Shown piece after piece: positions 16,516-25,440 of a DNA stretch of 64,000 nt. The stretch comes from UBA5009 sp038043185. Lineage in GTDB: Bacteria; Bdellovibrionota; Bdellovibrionia; Bdellovibrionales; Bdellovibrionaceae. The first letter of the stretch is position 1, and each line of letters begins with the position of its first letter. The notes under the pieces are model-generated. The model saw only the letters and a list, made by a program, of their open reading frames with translations. It was not told the origin of the DNA and searched no databases. The stretch covers positions 110,318 to 174,317 of the forward strand of contig JBBTCO010000007.1 in assembly GCA_038043185.1 (NCBI GenBank), read 5' to 3'. The position numbers were made by a program, and so were the translations under genes.

Positions 16516-18433
16516 TTTCTTTTTATTTTTTACTTTTTTATTTTCCTCGCTAACTCAGGCTCAAGTGGTCCTTCGTGCCACAGTCGAGCAAGAAGAAGTC
16601 GCACTCGGTGAACCCTTTGAAGTGGTGGTCAGCGTCGTTTCTAAAAAGGCAGCAGATGTCGGTGAGCCGCGGATTCCAAACCTGGATGGCTTTGAGCTCA
16701 AGGGGCAAAGTTCTTCAAGTAAAAGCTCATATAATATGATGCAGACTCCGACGGGAATGGATTGGCAATCGCAAACTCAGTATGACTATAAATATGTATT
16801 TGTGGCCAATCGTTTGGGACAATTAAGTATTGGATCATTTGAAGTGGTCATTGATGGTCAACAACAGACCACGCAGCCTTTGTTAATTAAAGTTGTAAAA
16901 GAAGGCCGAAGGCAAAATCCTCGAAATCAAAGACCTCAAGGCGGTGGCGGGATGATTCCTGGTTTTGAAGATCCGTTTGAAGCCTTGGATCGCCAAGAAG
17001 AAGAAATGTTTAACCAATTGCTTCAGCGTCGACAAAATAATTTCAGGCAACAAGAACCTCAGTATAAATCACTGCCAACAAATCCTAACGAAGCTTTTTT
17101 TGTGCAAGTTGAGGTCGATAAAACGGAAGTATTCGAAGGGGAGCAAATCACCGCAAATTGGTATCTTTATACGCGCGGACAGATTGAGACCTTAGACCGA
17201 GTGAAGTTTCCTGACTTACGGGGATTTTGGAAAGAAATTATTGAAGAAGTTCCTTCGATTCAATTTTATGAAGAAGTCGTCAATGGGATTCCCTACAGAA
17301 AAGCCTTGCTGGCCTCGCATGCTTTATTTCCGATAAAAGCGGGAAATTTGGTAGTTGATGAATTTAAAATAAAATCAAAAGTGCGTTTAGCCAGGCAGGG
17401 ATCAGTTTTTGGACTTGGGCCAGCTTATGAGTTCACTAAATCTTCAAAACCTGTAAAAATTAAAGTTAACCCTTTGCCCACCGAGGGTAGGCCGAGCAGT
17501 TTTTCCGGTGCTGTCGGGCAATTTCGCGTCAGTGCTAAGGCTGAAAAAAGTCAGGTGCCGGTGAATCAACCCTTTTCTTTAAAAGTTCGTTTTGAAGGTT
17601 CGGGAAATGCAAAGGGGATTGAACTGCCTGGAATTTCTTGGCCCAACGGACTTGAAATTTATGATACCAAAAGTGAATCTAAGTTTTTTAAAAATGGTTT
17701 GAGTTTTAAAGAATTTGAAATTCTTATTATTCCTCGCCAAGAAGGAGAGATGACAATTCCTGCGATTGATGTGAGTGTCTTTGATCCAATTCAGAAAAAA
17801 TATTTGACCCAAAAAACAACGGCAATCCCAATCAAAGTCGTCAACAATCCCAATGGACAAGCAGGGGCCACAGAGAAAATACCTGGGGTCGTCGCAGAGA
17901 AAGAAGTAAAAACAAAACCGGGTTTGCCGCCCATCGTGAAAACTTGGGATGTCGGAAGTCATGCAAATTTATTAAAAAGCCCTGAAATTGGTTGGGGAAT
18001 GTACATTGTCTATTTGGTCTTCCTTTTGATGAAGGCCCGTACCGAATTTGGCTGGGGACTTCGTAAAAGAAATCTGAATGATATTTTAAGGAAAAAGTTT
18101 AAAACTTTAGAATCTTCGTTGAAAAATAATGATTATCGTAAAATCGGCATTGGAATGACTAACTTATTTTACACCACGCTTGGCGAAATTTCCGAGCAAG
18201 GCGGGGGAAGTCATGAAATTGAAAAACTTTTGGAAAAGTGTCCGCCAAGCTTAAGAAATGAATATGGACCCCTTATTCTTAAAAAGTTTGAAATTTTCCA
18301 AACTCTGGGTTTTGCTCCAGATGAAGCACTTAAAACATTTATGAATCAGAAAGTTCTTCAGCAAGAGACCGCTACGACACAAAAGTTGTTATTAACGCTG
18401 GTCGATACATATTTGAATCAGGACAAAAAATAG
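16499..18433 (+). CDS. batD: BatD, large exported Bat protein
   Basis: Protein of 645 residues when started at GTG 16499, which has AAGGAG seven bases upstream and gives a clean signal peptide (MTKIGNFFLFFTFLFSSLTQAQ). Upstream in-frame ATGs at 16427 and 16478 lack this. The body is beta-rich with repeated oxygen-tolerance (BatD) domains, followed by a membrane segment (~522-540) and a helical cytoplasmic C-terminus. It ends the Bat operon. No separate batE follows. Confidence 0.87.
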   Translation: MTKIGNFFLFFTFLFSSLTQAQVVLRATVEQEEVALGEPFEVVVSVVSKKAADVGEPRIPNLDGFELKGQSSSSKSSYNMMQTPTGMDWQSQTQYDYKYVFVANRLGQLSIGSFEVVIDGQQQTTQPLLIKVVKEGRRQNPRNQRPQGGGGMIPGFEDPFEALDRQEEEMFNQLLQRRQNNFRQQEPQYKSLPTNPNEAFFVQVEVDKTEVFEGEQITANWYLYTRGQIETLDRVKFPDLRGFWKEIIEEVPSIQFYEEVVNGIPYRKALLASHALFPIKAGNLVVDEFKIKSKVRLARQGSVFGLGPAYEFTKSSKPVKIKVNPLPTEGRPSSFSGAVGQFRVSAKAEKSQVPVNQPFSLKVRFEGSGNAKGIELPGISWPNGLEIYDTKSESKFFKNGLSFKEFEILIIPRQEGEMTIPAIDVSVFDPIQKKYLTQKTTAIPIKVVNNPNGQAGATEKIPGVVAEKEVKTKPGLPPIVKTWDVGSHANLLKSPEIGWGMYIVYLVFLLMKARTEFGWGLRKRNLNDILRKKFKTLESSLKNNDYRKIGIGMTNLFYTTLGEISEQGGGSHEIEKLLEKCPPSLRNEYGPLILKKFEIFQTLGFAPDEALKTFMNQKVLQQETATTQKLLLTLVDTYLNQDKK

Positions 18434-18472
18434 AATTGCAGTTAGGCTTTGTGAGTTTGAAGGCAGGTAAAA

Positions 18473-20599
18473 GTGAAATGTATAAAAATCGGAATTTTTA
18501 AGTTATTTATTTTTTTTCCACTCATAAGTAGTGCTCTTGTTATTGATTTGAATAAAGAAATATCCCCTTCCCCCGAAATCAATCTTTTTGAAGTTTTAAA
18601 AGAATCCGAAGTCAAAAAGCTATCGCCGTTATCTAAGTTAAAATATCATGAATCGCGTAAACAGTGGGACGAATGCTTAAAAAAATCACCAGAGGTTTTT
18701 GCTAACAATAAAATAATTAGACCTTGGGTCGCGCAAGCTTGGCTTAATTGTGCTTTGAAGAAATTTGAAATTCAAAAAAAGTCCTCACTTTTACAAGCGC
18801 CCTTAGATGTTCTGAAACAGAATATTGCATTTCTGGATCGTGGCCCTTGGAAAGTTCAATTAACCAGTCAATGGATAAAAGCCCATCAGTTTTTGTGGGA
18901 AATGTCGCAGACCGAAAAGAAAGATAAAAAACGCCTCAAATGGCAAAAAGATTTAAGAGAGACTTTGTTTTTGAGGTCAGAATTATTAACCGCAGAGCAA
19001 CGAATTTATTTTGCCGGATGGCCCCAAGCTGGGGAAGTTAATAAGGATAGAAAAAGTTGGTCGCAGGACGATGTTAATTCAGAAAAAATAATGGAGTTGA
19101 AGATTCAAGCAGAGCTTGAGCAGAAAAATCATCTAAAAGCCATCGGCTTCATCGTGGAACATCTTAAAAAATTTCCGGGGTCGAACAGTCATAAAAAATT
19201 AAAAGATAAATTATTAGAGCTCAGTAGTGAGTTTTTTGAGAAAGAAAATTCTGATCGTGAAAAAGTGATATCGCTTTTATTGGATTCGGATCCGGAAAAA
19301 TTATCGGAATTGGCTTCCTGGACCCATCGTCGTGCTCATTATACCGAGTCTGCTGTTCTGGCAGAAAAAGCTCTGTTCGGATTGAAGGGAAGTTCGGCAC
19401 TAAATTCTTTATGGGTTTTGGCGCGCAGTCAGTTGTTTTTAGGGCAATATGAAAAAGCCAAGAAAAATTTTACTATTATCGCCGAGCAGTACTCGTCGAC
19501 TGAAGAAGCAATGGAAGCCTTGTTTCGTCTTGGTTTGCTGCATTATCGTTTGGGTAATTATGAACTCGCTAAACAAAACTTCGAGCGGGTGTTGGCGCTA
19601 AATCGAGACAAATATGAACTCAATGCCCGATACTGGTGGTTGCGAAGTCTTGAGGCCATGAAAAGTCCAAATGTAATAGAGGAAAAACGAAAATTGATCA
19701 GTGATTTTCCCTTCACTTATTACACTTTGAAACTTAAAGCGGAATTACAGATGCCTCTGTCTGAAGAAAGTAAAACAAAAGTGCTTCCTCGGGTTAAAAT
19801 TGAACTTTTCGGAGACCAAGTTGAAACCTGGAACAGAATAAAATTATTGACGAAATCGGGTTGGCTTTTGGAAGCCCAATCCGAGCTCAACTCTTTACCT
19901 TCACCACAAAGAGCAGATATTCAAATTGTTTGGGCTGACTTTTTACTTAATCGTCAGCAATATCCGCAAGCGATTCGCTTAATCAATCAAGCAATGGATC
20001 AAGATGCCAGTTTCAAGGATTGGTCATTTTTAAAGAGAGCATTTCCTTCAATTTATTTGGATATGATTCAAGTCGAAACTAAAAAATACAGTCTGCATCC
20101 TCATCTTATTCAATCCTTGATCAGGCAGGAGAGTGCATTTGGTTTAAAAGCGGTGTCGAGCTCAAATGCGCTGGGGTTGATGCAAATGATTCCGCCGACG
20201 GCCACCGATGTTGCGAAAAGAATGAGTCTTAAAGTAACAATTCCGGATGATATGTATCGCCCCGAAATTAATATTCCCATGGGCACGTTTTACTTTAATA
20301 GTTTACTTGAAGAATTCAAAGGGCACGTGCCCTTAGCCTTAGGGGCATATAATGCTGGACCATCTCGCTTAAAAACATGGCTAAAAGCACGTAAAGATAC
20401 CGAAAATGTCATGGGCACATTTTCCACAGAAACGAAAGATGAAATCTGGTTTGATGAGTTGCCTTGGAATGAGACTAGTTTTTACGTCAAAGCGATTCTG
20501 CGTAACATCATTTTGTATCAAAGCCTCGAGAACAGCAATCTAGAGTTAAGACCAGGCTTTTGGTCTGAGCTTAAGGATAAAAAAGCCTTAGTTCAGTAA
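18473..20599 (+). CDS. slt: Soluble lytic murein transglycosylase (Slt70-like)
   Basis: Protein of 708 residues with a signal peptide, a long alpha-helical TPR-like superhelix (~270-480, including TPR units near 325 and 360) and a C-terminal SLT domain (~540-690). The catalytic Glu sits in RQESAFGLKAVSSSNALGLM, followed by AYNAGPSRL. Such enzymes cleave glycan strands to give 1,6-anhydro ends. The start is GTG at 18473. It follows the Bat operon after 39 bases and may share its transcript. Confidence 0.9.
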   Translation: MKCIKIGIFKLFIFFPLISSALVIDLNKEISPSPEINLFEVLKESEVKKLSPLSKLKYHESRKQWDECLKKSPEVFANNKIIRPWVAQAWLNCALKKFEIQKKSSLLQAPLDVLKQNIAFLDRGPWKVQLTSQWIKAHQFLWEMSQTEKKDKKRLKWQKDLRETLFLRSELLTAEQRIYFAGWPQAGEVNKDRKSWSQDDVNSEKIMELKIQAELEQKNHLKAIGFIVEHLKKFPGSNSHKKLKDKLLELSSEFFEKENSDREKVISLLLDSDPEKLSELASWTHRRAHYTESAVLAEKALFGLKGSSALNSLWVLARSQLFLGQYEKAKKNFTIIAEQYSSTEEAMEALFRLGLLHYRLGNYELAKQNFERVLALNRDKYELNARYWWLRSLEAMKSPNVIEEKRKLISDFPFTYYTLKLKAELQMPLSEESKTKVLPRVKIELFGDQVETWNRIKLLTKSGWLLEAQSELNSLPSPQRADIQIVWADFLLNRQQYPQAIRLINQAMDQDASFKDWSFLKRAFPSIYLDMIQVETKKYSLHPHLIQSLIRQESAFGLKAVSSSNALGLMQMIPPTATDVAKRMSLKVTIPDDMYRPEINIPMGTFYFNSLLEEFKGHVPLALGAYNAGPSRLKTWLKARKDTENVMGTFSTETKDEIWFDELPWNETSFYVKAILRNIILYQSLENSNLELRPGFWSELKDKKALVQ

Positions 20600-20657
20600 T
20601 CGTTTTATTGATAATTCCGATGAGGTTCTATAACCTAAAGTCTCATCCGGAGGTTTA

Positions 20658-22301
20658 ATGAGTCCTCGACTATTGTTGGTGGGTTTTATTTTTGTTGGTT
20701 TTGGTTGTTCGCACTTTAACAACCGGCCTGCAAGTTCGACTACACCGACAACAAATGATTCTGCAGCAAAAGATGCGCCGGCCACTTCAACTGAAGATCG
20801 CCCTAAGGACTTACCTTCTTTTCATCTCAATGCGCCAGAAGGTCCTAAGGTTGTCGCCGAGGAATTTAATTCGATTCCAACAGAAGTAAATCCTTCTGTA
20901 GAAACATGGATCAATTATTTCCAAGGGCGCGGTCGCAATCATATGGAGCGTTATCTTTCACGCTCTACTCGTTATGAAAAATTAATGAAAAAAGTACTTC
21001 GTGACAATGGTTTGCCCGAAGATTTGTTTTATATTGCTTTAATTGAATCTGGATTTACCTCGAAAGCGACAAGCCACGCGTCTGCTGTTGGGTATTGGCA
21101 ATTTATTCGCGGCACTGGGAAAAGGTACGGTCTTGAAATAAATAAATTTGTCGACGAGAGACGCGATCCTGTATTAGCAACCCAAGCAGCGGCAGAGTAT
21201 TTCAAAGGTCTTTATAGTGTCTTTGGATCTTGGTACCTAGCGATGGCTTCCTACAATGTTGGTGAAAACCGGGTAAAAAAAGAAGTCATGAAAAATTACA
21301 CTCGGGATTTCTGGGAACTCGCAAAAAAACGTCGGTTGCCAAGGGAAACAGTCAATTATGTGCCTAAATTTATTGCGGCAAAGTTGATTGCACAGAATCC
21401 TGAAAAATATGGTTTTGAAGAATTAGATTATTTGCCAGCCATTGAGTTTGATAGCATCACCATCAAGAATCCGGTAAATCTTCGTATGATGGCCGATAAG
21501 ATGAACTACAATTATGAAGATTTTAAAGCGCTAAATCCCAAATTCAAAGGCGAAGTAGCACCACTTAAAGATGGAGCAACTTTAGATTTAAGGATTCCTG
21601 TAGGAATGAAAGAAGTCAGTACTCAAGCCGCCCTCGATAGCGCAGTTCAAACGGTGGAATACATTGCAGATGCTGGCGATACACAAACTTATAGAATTAA
21701 ACGTGGCGATAATCTTTATTTGATTGCTAGAAAATATCGCACCACCGTTGCTTATTTGCGGGATTTAAATGACCTGTCGAAAGGTAAAAAATTACGAATC
21801 GGTATGCGTCTTATGGTGCCTGACCGCACACCAGTGCGTGAACGCCGCCAGCATAAAGAGCACAAAGTGGCTTCAGTTAGTCATGAAGAAGTATCTCAGA
21901 AACATATAGCTTCAGAAGAAGGTGGAGTTTCTAAGTATTACATCGTGCAATCTGGTGATTCTCTTTTTTCAATTGCGCAAAAATACAATACAAGTGTGAA
22001 ACAGCTTAAAAAAATAAATAATATTCGTCGGGGACGATCATTAAAGATTGGTTTGAAAATTAAACTTCCAGAGTTAAATCGACCAATCGAAGATGTGAAA
22101 ACAGATAAAAATTCAGAATCGGGTAGAAAAAACATAAAACAAAAATACCATGTGGTTCGACCTGGTGAAAATTTGCGATTGATTGCGGAAAAATACAAAG
22201 TCGGATTCGACGATTTAAAGTTTAAAAATAACATTAAAAATCCATCGAAAATTTTAGCTGGATATCGTTTGTTGATTCCTAATGCTGTCGCACAAAAATA
22301 A
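20658..22301 (+). CDS. mltD: MltD-like lytic transglycosylase lipoprotein with three LysM domains
   Basis: Protein of 547 residues. It has a lipoprotein signal (lipobox GFGC, Cys17), an SLT domain (~100-240, catalytic Glu in IESGFTSKATSHASAVGYWQ) and three C-terminal LysM modules (~345-391, 430-475, 497-543; each begins Y-x-I/V followed by G-D/E-N/S-L). LysM binds peptidoglycan and keeps the enzyme on the wall. A strong GGAGG precedes the ATG. It is the second transglycosylase in a row, 58 bases after slt. Confidence 0.92.
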   Translation: MSPRLLLVGFIFVGFGCSHFNNRPASSTTPTTNDSAAKDAPATSTEDRPKDLPSFHLNAPEGPKVVAEEFNSIPTEVNPSVETWINYFQGRGRNHMERYLSRSTRYEKLMKKVLRDNGLPEDLFYIALIESGFTSKATSHASAVGYWQFIRGTGKRYGLEINKFVDERRDPVLATQAAAEYFKGLYSVFGSWYLAMASYNVGENRVKKEVMKNYTRDFWELAKKRRLPRETVNYVPKFIAAKLIAQNPEKYGFEELDYLPAIEFDSITIKNPVNLRMMADKMNYNYEDFKALNPKFKGEVAPLKDGATLDLRIPVGMKEVSTQAALDSAVQTVEYIADAGDTQTYRIKRGDNLYLIARKYRTTVAYLRDLNDLSKGKKLRIGMRLMVPDRTPVRERRQHKEHKVASVSHEEVSQKHIASEEGGVSKYYIVQSGDSLFSIAQKYNTSVKQLKKINNIRRGRSLKIGLKIKLPELNRPIEDVKTDKNSESGRKNIKQKYHVVRPGENLRLIAEKYKVGFDDLKFKNNIKNPSKILAGYRLLIPNAVAQK

Positions 22302-22324
22302 ATTTAAATTTTAAGTTAGATCTA

Positions 22325-22577
22325 AAATAAAGAAGCCTGCCAGTTTCTAATCATCCTGAACTCTGACAGGCTAAAGGGGAATGAAACCTAATATGTATAA
22401 AAACAGTTTTATTCCTTCCCATTCTGCTTCCGCAGGTGACTCACCTTTGGCAACTGGCTGGCATACTCTTTCGAATTAAGCCCCTGTAGTTTTGCGACCT
22501 CCGTTTTCACGAAGTTTGCCTTGAGACAAAGAAAGGATAAACCTTTGAGTTACTCTACGAACCTCCTTGGTTAATCT
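22325..22577 (-). ncRNA. Orphan cyclic-di-GMP-I (GEMM) riboswitch RNA, merRNA-like
   Basis: A free-standing minus-strand transcription unit of about 250 bases. It has a promoter (22584-22612), the aptamer (~22440-22530) and a terminator (22334-22372). The aptamer shows the GEMM-I pattern in order: AAGGCAAA, a P2 hairpin CUUCGU-GAAA-ACGGAG with GAAA tetraloop, UCGCAAAACUACAGG, a third stem, then CAGCCAGUUGCC. No minus-strand gene follows, because the gene beyond is on the plus strand, so it is not a leader. Bdellovibrio is known to make an abundant attack-phase RNA, merRNA, that contains a c-di-GMP riboswitch without a typical downstream gene; this locus has the same design. Ligand binding is inferred from the consensus. 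Confidence 0.82.
22334..22372 (-). terminator. Terminator of the orphan riboswitch RNA
   Basis: Minus strand stem AGCCTGTCAG / CTGGCAGGCT (10 pairs, one G-U) with a 19-base loop, followed by TCTTTATTTT. It ends the transcript just past the end of the mltD-like gene on the other strand. Confidence 0.7.
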
Positions 22578-22583
22578 TTTAAT

Positions 22584-22612
22584 AGTATAGCCTTTTGGAC
22601 GGATGTTTACAA
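22584..22612 (-). promoter_or_regulatory. Promoter of the orphan riboswitch RNA
   Basis: Minus strand TTGTAA (22612-22607), a 17-base spacer and TATACT (22589-22584). Four of six and five of six bases match the sigma-70 consensus. The transcript would begin near 22577. Confidence 0.6.
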
Positions 22613-22753
22613 GATCGACAGATAAATTCTCAAATAAAATCAATAAGTTGGCTCATTTTGAGACTTTTTTCTTAGTTTTTCTGGAAGGGCTTCTCCCTTC
22701 AAAAAATTTCAAACATAACGTTTGTTCCTTCCATTGAAGCTCGTCGTGCACAA

Positions 22754-22861
22754 ATGAAATATCCTGAATTGACCGAAGCTGATCGCAAGCAATTGCTCGA
22801 GCGAATTTTACGCTTATTTACCGAACTCAATCAGACCGAAGACAAAAACATCTACAAATAA
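22754..22861 (+). CDS. Small ORF or gene remnant, unknown
   Basis: The plus strand reads MKYPELTEADRKQLLERILR and on to 35 residues. The frame stays open back to 22676, adding FVPSIEARRAQ before the Met. The composition (charged amphipathic helix) looks like real protein, but I see no ribosome binding site before the ATG. It may be the C-terminal remnant of a lost gene. The remainder of the 22302-23065 gap holds the riboswitch RNA and the large inverted repeat. Confidence 0.3.
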   Translation: MKYPELTEADRKQLLERILRLFTELNQTEDKNIYK

Positions 22862-22867
22862 AGACTT

Positions 22868-23115
22868 AAATTCAACAACATCCTATTAATGAATTTGCCC
22901 ATAATATATTTCATCGATGGTTTCTTTTTTATTTTTTTGGCCTTACAGCTTTCGAAAAATGAGTTCGGCTTGGCATAGGCGTTTGCGTTCCCATGCAAAC
23001 GCCTATGCCAAGCGTCATGTTTGAAATTTTTTGAAAGCTGTAAGGCCAAAAAAATAAAAAACCCTCTAAGAAATAAAATCCCGCACAAATTCATTAACAG
23101 GATGTCGTTGAATCT
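22868..23115. repeat. Large inverted repeat with nested perfect hairpins
   Basis: Three nested pairs of arms share one centre (~22991). Inner: 19 perfect base pairs, 22968-22986 with 22995-23013, loop of eight bases. Middle: 29 perfect base pairs, 22925-22953 with 23033-23061, A/T-run ended, as in a bidirectional terminator. Outer: ~29 bases, 22868-22896 with 23086-23115, three mismatches. The outer right arm is the 3' end of the ABC ATPase gene (HPVNEFVRDFIS); the left arm is an inverted, decayed copy of it (QQHPINEF on the plus strand). Confidence 0.85.
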
Positions 23116-23794
23116 CATCAGGAGTTCCCACTTGCTCCATATTTCCTTTATTCATCACTACGACTCGGTCGCTCATTTGAAAGGCTTCGGTTTGATCATG
23201 AGTGACGTAAACCATGGTGAGTTTAAAATCCTGCTGGATTTTTCGAATGTCTTTGCGCATTTTTTCACGCAATTTTGCGTCTAAGTTAGAAAGCGGTTCA
23301 TCTAATAATAATATCCTTGGACGCATAACCAGTCCGCGTGCCAAAGCCACTCGTTGCTGTTGACCTCCGGAAAGTTCGTGGGGCTTTCTTTTTTCTAGGC
23401 CCGAGAGCTCGACAATTTTTAAAATTTCAGCGACATCATTTTTAATTTTTTCTTTAGGGATATTTTTTAACTTTAAAGGATAAGCCACATTTTCGAATAC
23501 ATTCATATGGGGCCAAACCGCATAGGATTGAAAAACCATGCCGACATTTCTTTTTTCAGGATTTAAAAATTTATTGTGCTCAGGGTCCGAGACAATATCT
23601 TGATCAAAGCGAATAATTCCATGAGTATTTTCTTCCAGTCCCGCAATCATTCGAAGGGTCGTTGTTTTTCCGCAGCCGGAAGGACCAAGGAAGCTTACAA
23701 ATTCGGCGTTGTGAATGTGCAAACTGAAATTGCGAACAGCCCAAGCTCCCGCAACGTATTCTTTTCCAACATTTTCAAAAATAACCTGACTCAT
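23066..23794 (-). CDS. ABC transporter ATP-binding protein (FbpC/PotA type)
   Basis: Protein of 242 residues with Walker A GPSGCGKTT, Q-loop FQSYAVWPH, signature LSGGQQQRVALARGL and Walker B ILLLDEPLSNLD. It is shorter than typical FbpC/UgpC ATPases (~350) and lacks the C-terminal TOBE regulatory domain. The start at 23794 gives MSQVIFENVGKEY; its ATGA overlaps the permease stop. It energises the importer formed with the next two genes. Confidence 0.92.
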   Translation of the reverse strand: MSQVIFENVGKEYVAGAWAVRNFSLHIHNAEFVSFLGPSGCGKTTTLRMIAGLEENTHGIIRFDQDIVSDPEHNKFLNPEKRNVGMVFQSYAVWPHMNVFENVAYPLKLKNIPKEKIKNDVAEILKIVELSGLEKRKPHELSGGQQQRVALARGLVMRPRILLLDEPLSNLDAKLREKMRKDIRKIQQDFKLTMVYVTHDQTEAFQMSDRVVVMNKGNMEQVGTPDEIQRHPVNEFVRDFIS

Positions 23795-25428
23795 AAACCG
23801 TACCGACCTTTCGAGAAGGTTTTTAAAGCAAAATTTAAAATAAGAACAAAAAATACGACCACACAAGAAAGCACCGAGGCCCCGCCACCGCCCATATCCG
23901 AATATTCTTGCAGTTGAAAAATCAAAGTGCCGATGGTTTCAAGTCCCGGTCCCGTTAACAAAATTGTCATCGTGAGTTCACTCAATACCGGCATAAACAC
24001 TAAAAATCCCGAGGCCATTAATGCAGGTTTTAGTAAGGGCCAATAAATTGTGGTCATCACTTGCCGCCAGTTAGCTCCGGAAATTTTTGCCGCTTCTTCC
24101 AATGTTGGATGAATTTGTTGATAAGCATCGCCCAGAACTTTGAAGCTTAAACTGCAATACTTGACGATATAAGCAATCGCTAGCAACCACAGAGTGCTGT
24201 ACAAAGAGGGGCCCACTCCAAAGATGCCCTGACTGAAAGAAATAATAAAAGCTAAAGCCAAGACAGTTCCCGGAGTCGAAAAGGGCAGACTGATTGCGAC
24301 AGCCGCAAAAGTGCGGCCGACAAATTTTGTTCGATAAATAAAATAATTAAAAATAAATGAAAACAGAGTGCAAAAGAGAGCGGCTCCAAAAGCCAGCTCA
24401 AAAGATTGTAAAATGGCTCGCAAAGTTTCTTCGGTTTGAAAAAGCACTCGAATGAAATTATTTAAATTCAATTGGCTCAGGGACCAAGAACCTTGAACGG
24501 GACTCAGTGCAGATAAAAGAATTCCTAAAAGCGGTAAAATAAAAATAACAAATAACAATAAGCTCAAAACAAACACCACTGGATATTTGTATTTTTTTAA
24601 AGGCAGCAGCGAGGGGCGTGGAGTTTTTCCTGCAACTGTGTAATTTTTTGAAACTCCCCAAAATAATTGTGAAGAATACAGCAAGACTAAAGTCGTAATT
24701 CCTAAAACGGCAGAAATCGCAATCGCCATTTGTAGGCCATTGCTTGTTCCAGCCCGTTGGAACGAATAAATCTGTGTGGTGAGCATATAAAGACGTGCGG
24801 GGCCGCCAATAAGGGCCGGAACACCAAAGCTTGAGGCCGTCGCTAGAAATGATAAAATGAATCCCTTGATAATGGCCGGTTTAAGTAGAGGTAAGGTGAT
24901 GTCGGTGAAAACTCGAGCCGGACCGGCCCCGGAAAGACGAGCCGCTTCCTCTAAGGATGAATCCATTTTATCTAGAACCGCCAAAGTGGAAAGCAGCATG
25001 AAGGTAAAAAGAAAACTAGTTTCCACCCAAACTAATCCTCCAAAAGAATAAATATTGAGTTTAATTCCCAGGGCTTGATTGAGCCACAAACTCAAAATCC
25101 CACTGGTGGGATTAGCTAAAATAATCCAACCAATGGCGCCAACAAAAGGGGGAATAGTGTAGGGAAGGCAAAACCAAGAACGAAAATTAATTTTATTGGG
25201 TAAATCCGTTCGAGTTAAAAGCCAAGCCAAGGGTACAGCTAAGAACAGGCAGAACCAGCTAACTGACAGGGAAATCGCGAGCGTATTTTGAATAGCTTTG
25301 ATCGTATTTTCATTAACAAAGATCACAGTAAAATCAGAAAATTTTGGAATGAAAAATAAATGCAATTGCGGAGCAATAAAAAAAACCAAAATTAAAATAA
25401 AACCAAAAATATAAGATATCTTTTTCAT
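23791..25428 (-). CDS. ABC transporter permease, two-domain FbpB type
   Basis: Protein of 545 residues with about twelve membrane segments and two BPD_transp_1 domains. Each half has an EAA loop (SSLEEAARLSGAGPARVFTD and PTLEEAAKISGANW). This fused-permease form is typical of the Fe(III)/2-aminoethylphosphonate importer family. It starts 12 bases after the binding-protein gene and overlaps the ATPase gene by four bases. Confidence 0.92.
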   Translation of the reverse strand: MKKISYIFGFILILVFFIAPQLHLFFIPKFSDFTVIFVNENTIKAIQNTLAISLSVSWFCLFLAVPLAWLLTRTDLPNKINFRSWFCLPYTIPPFVGAIGWIILANPTSGILSLWLNQALGIKLNIYSFGGLVWVETSFLFTFMLLSTLAVLDKMDSSLEEAARLSGAGPARVFTDITLPLLKPAIIKGFILSFLATASSFGVPALIGGPARLYMLTTQIYSFQRAGTSNGLQMAIAISAVLGITTLVLLYSSQLFWGVSKNYTVAGKTPRPSLLPLKKYKYPVVFVLSLLLFVIFILPLLGILLSALSPVQGSWSLSQLNLNNFIRVLFQTEETLRAILQSFELAFGAALFCTLFSFIFNYFIYRTKFVGRTFAAVAISLPFSTPGTVLALAFIISFSQGIFGVGPSLYSTLWLLAIAYIVKYCSLSFKVLGDAYQQIHPTLEEAAKISGANWRQVMTTIYWPLLKPALMASGFLVFMPVLSELTMTILLTGPGLETIGTLIFQLQEYSDMGGGGASVLSCVVVFFVLILNFALKTFSKGRYGL

Positions 25429-25440
25429 TAAGGACGCGCC

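Noticed and set aside
22684..22700. GAAGGG-CTTCT-CCCTTC hairpin as a terminator
   Set aside because: No T-run follows on either strand, and it lies inside an open small frame.
22852..23284. Two opposite-strand frames with similar peptides (FFESCKAKKIK)
   Set aside because: The similarity is produced by the large inverted repeat; neither has a ribosome binding site, and one is antisense to the ABC ATPase.
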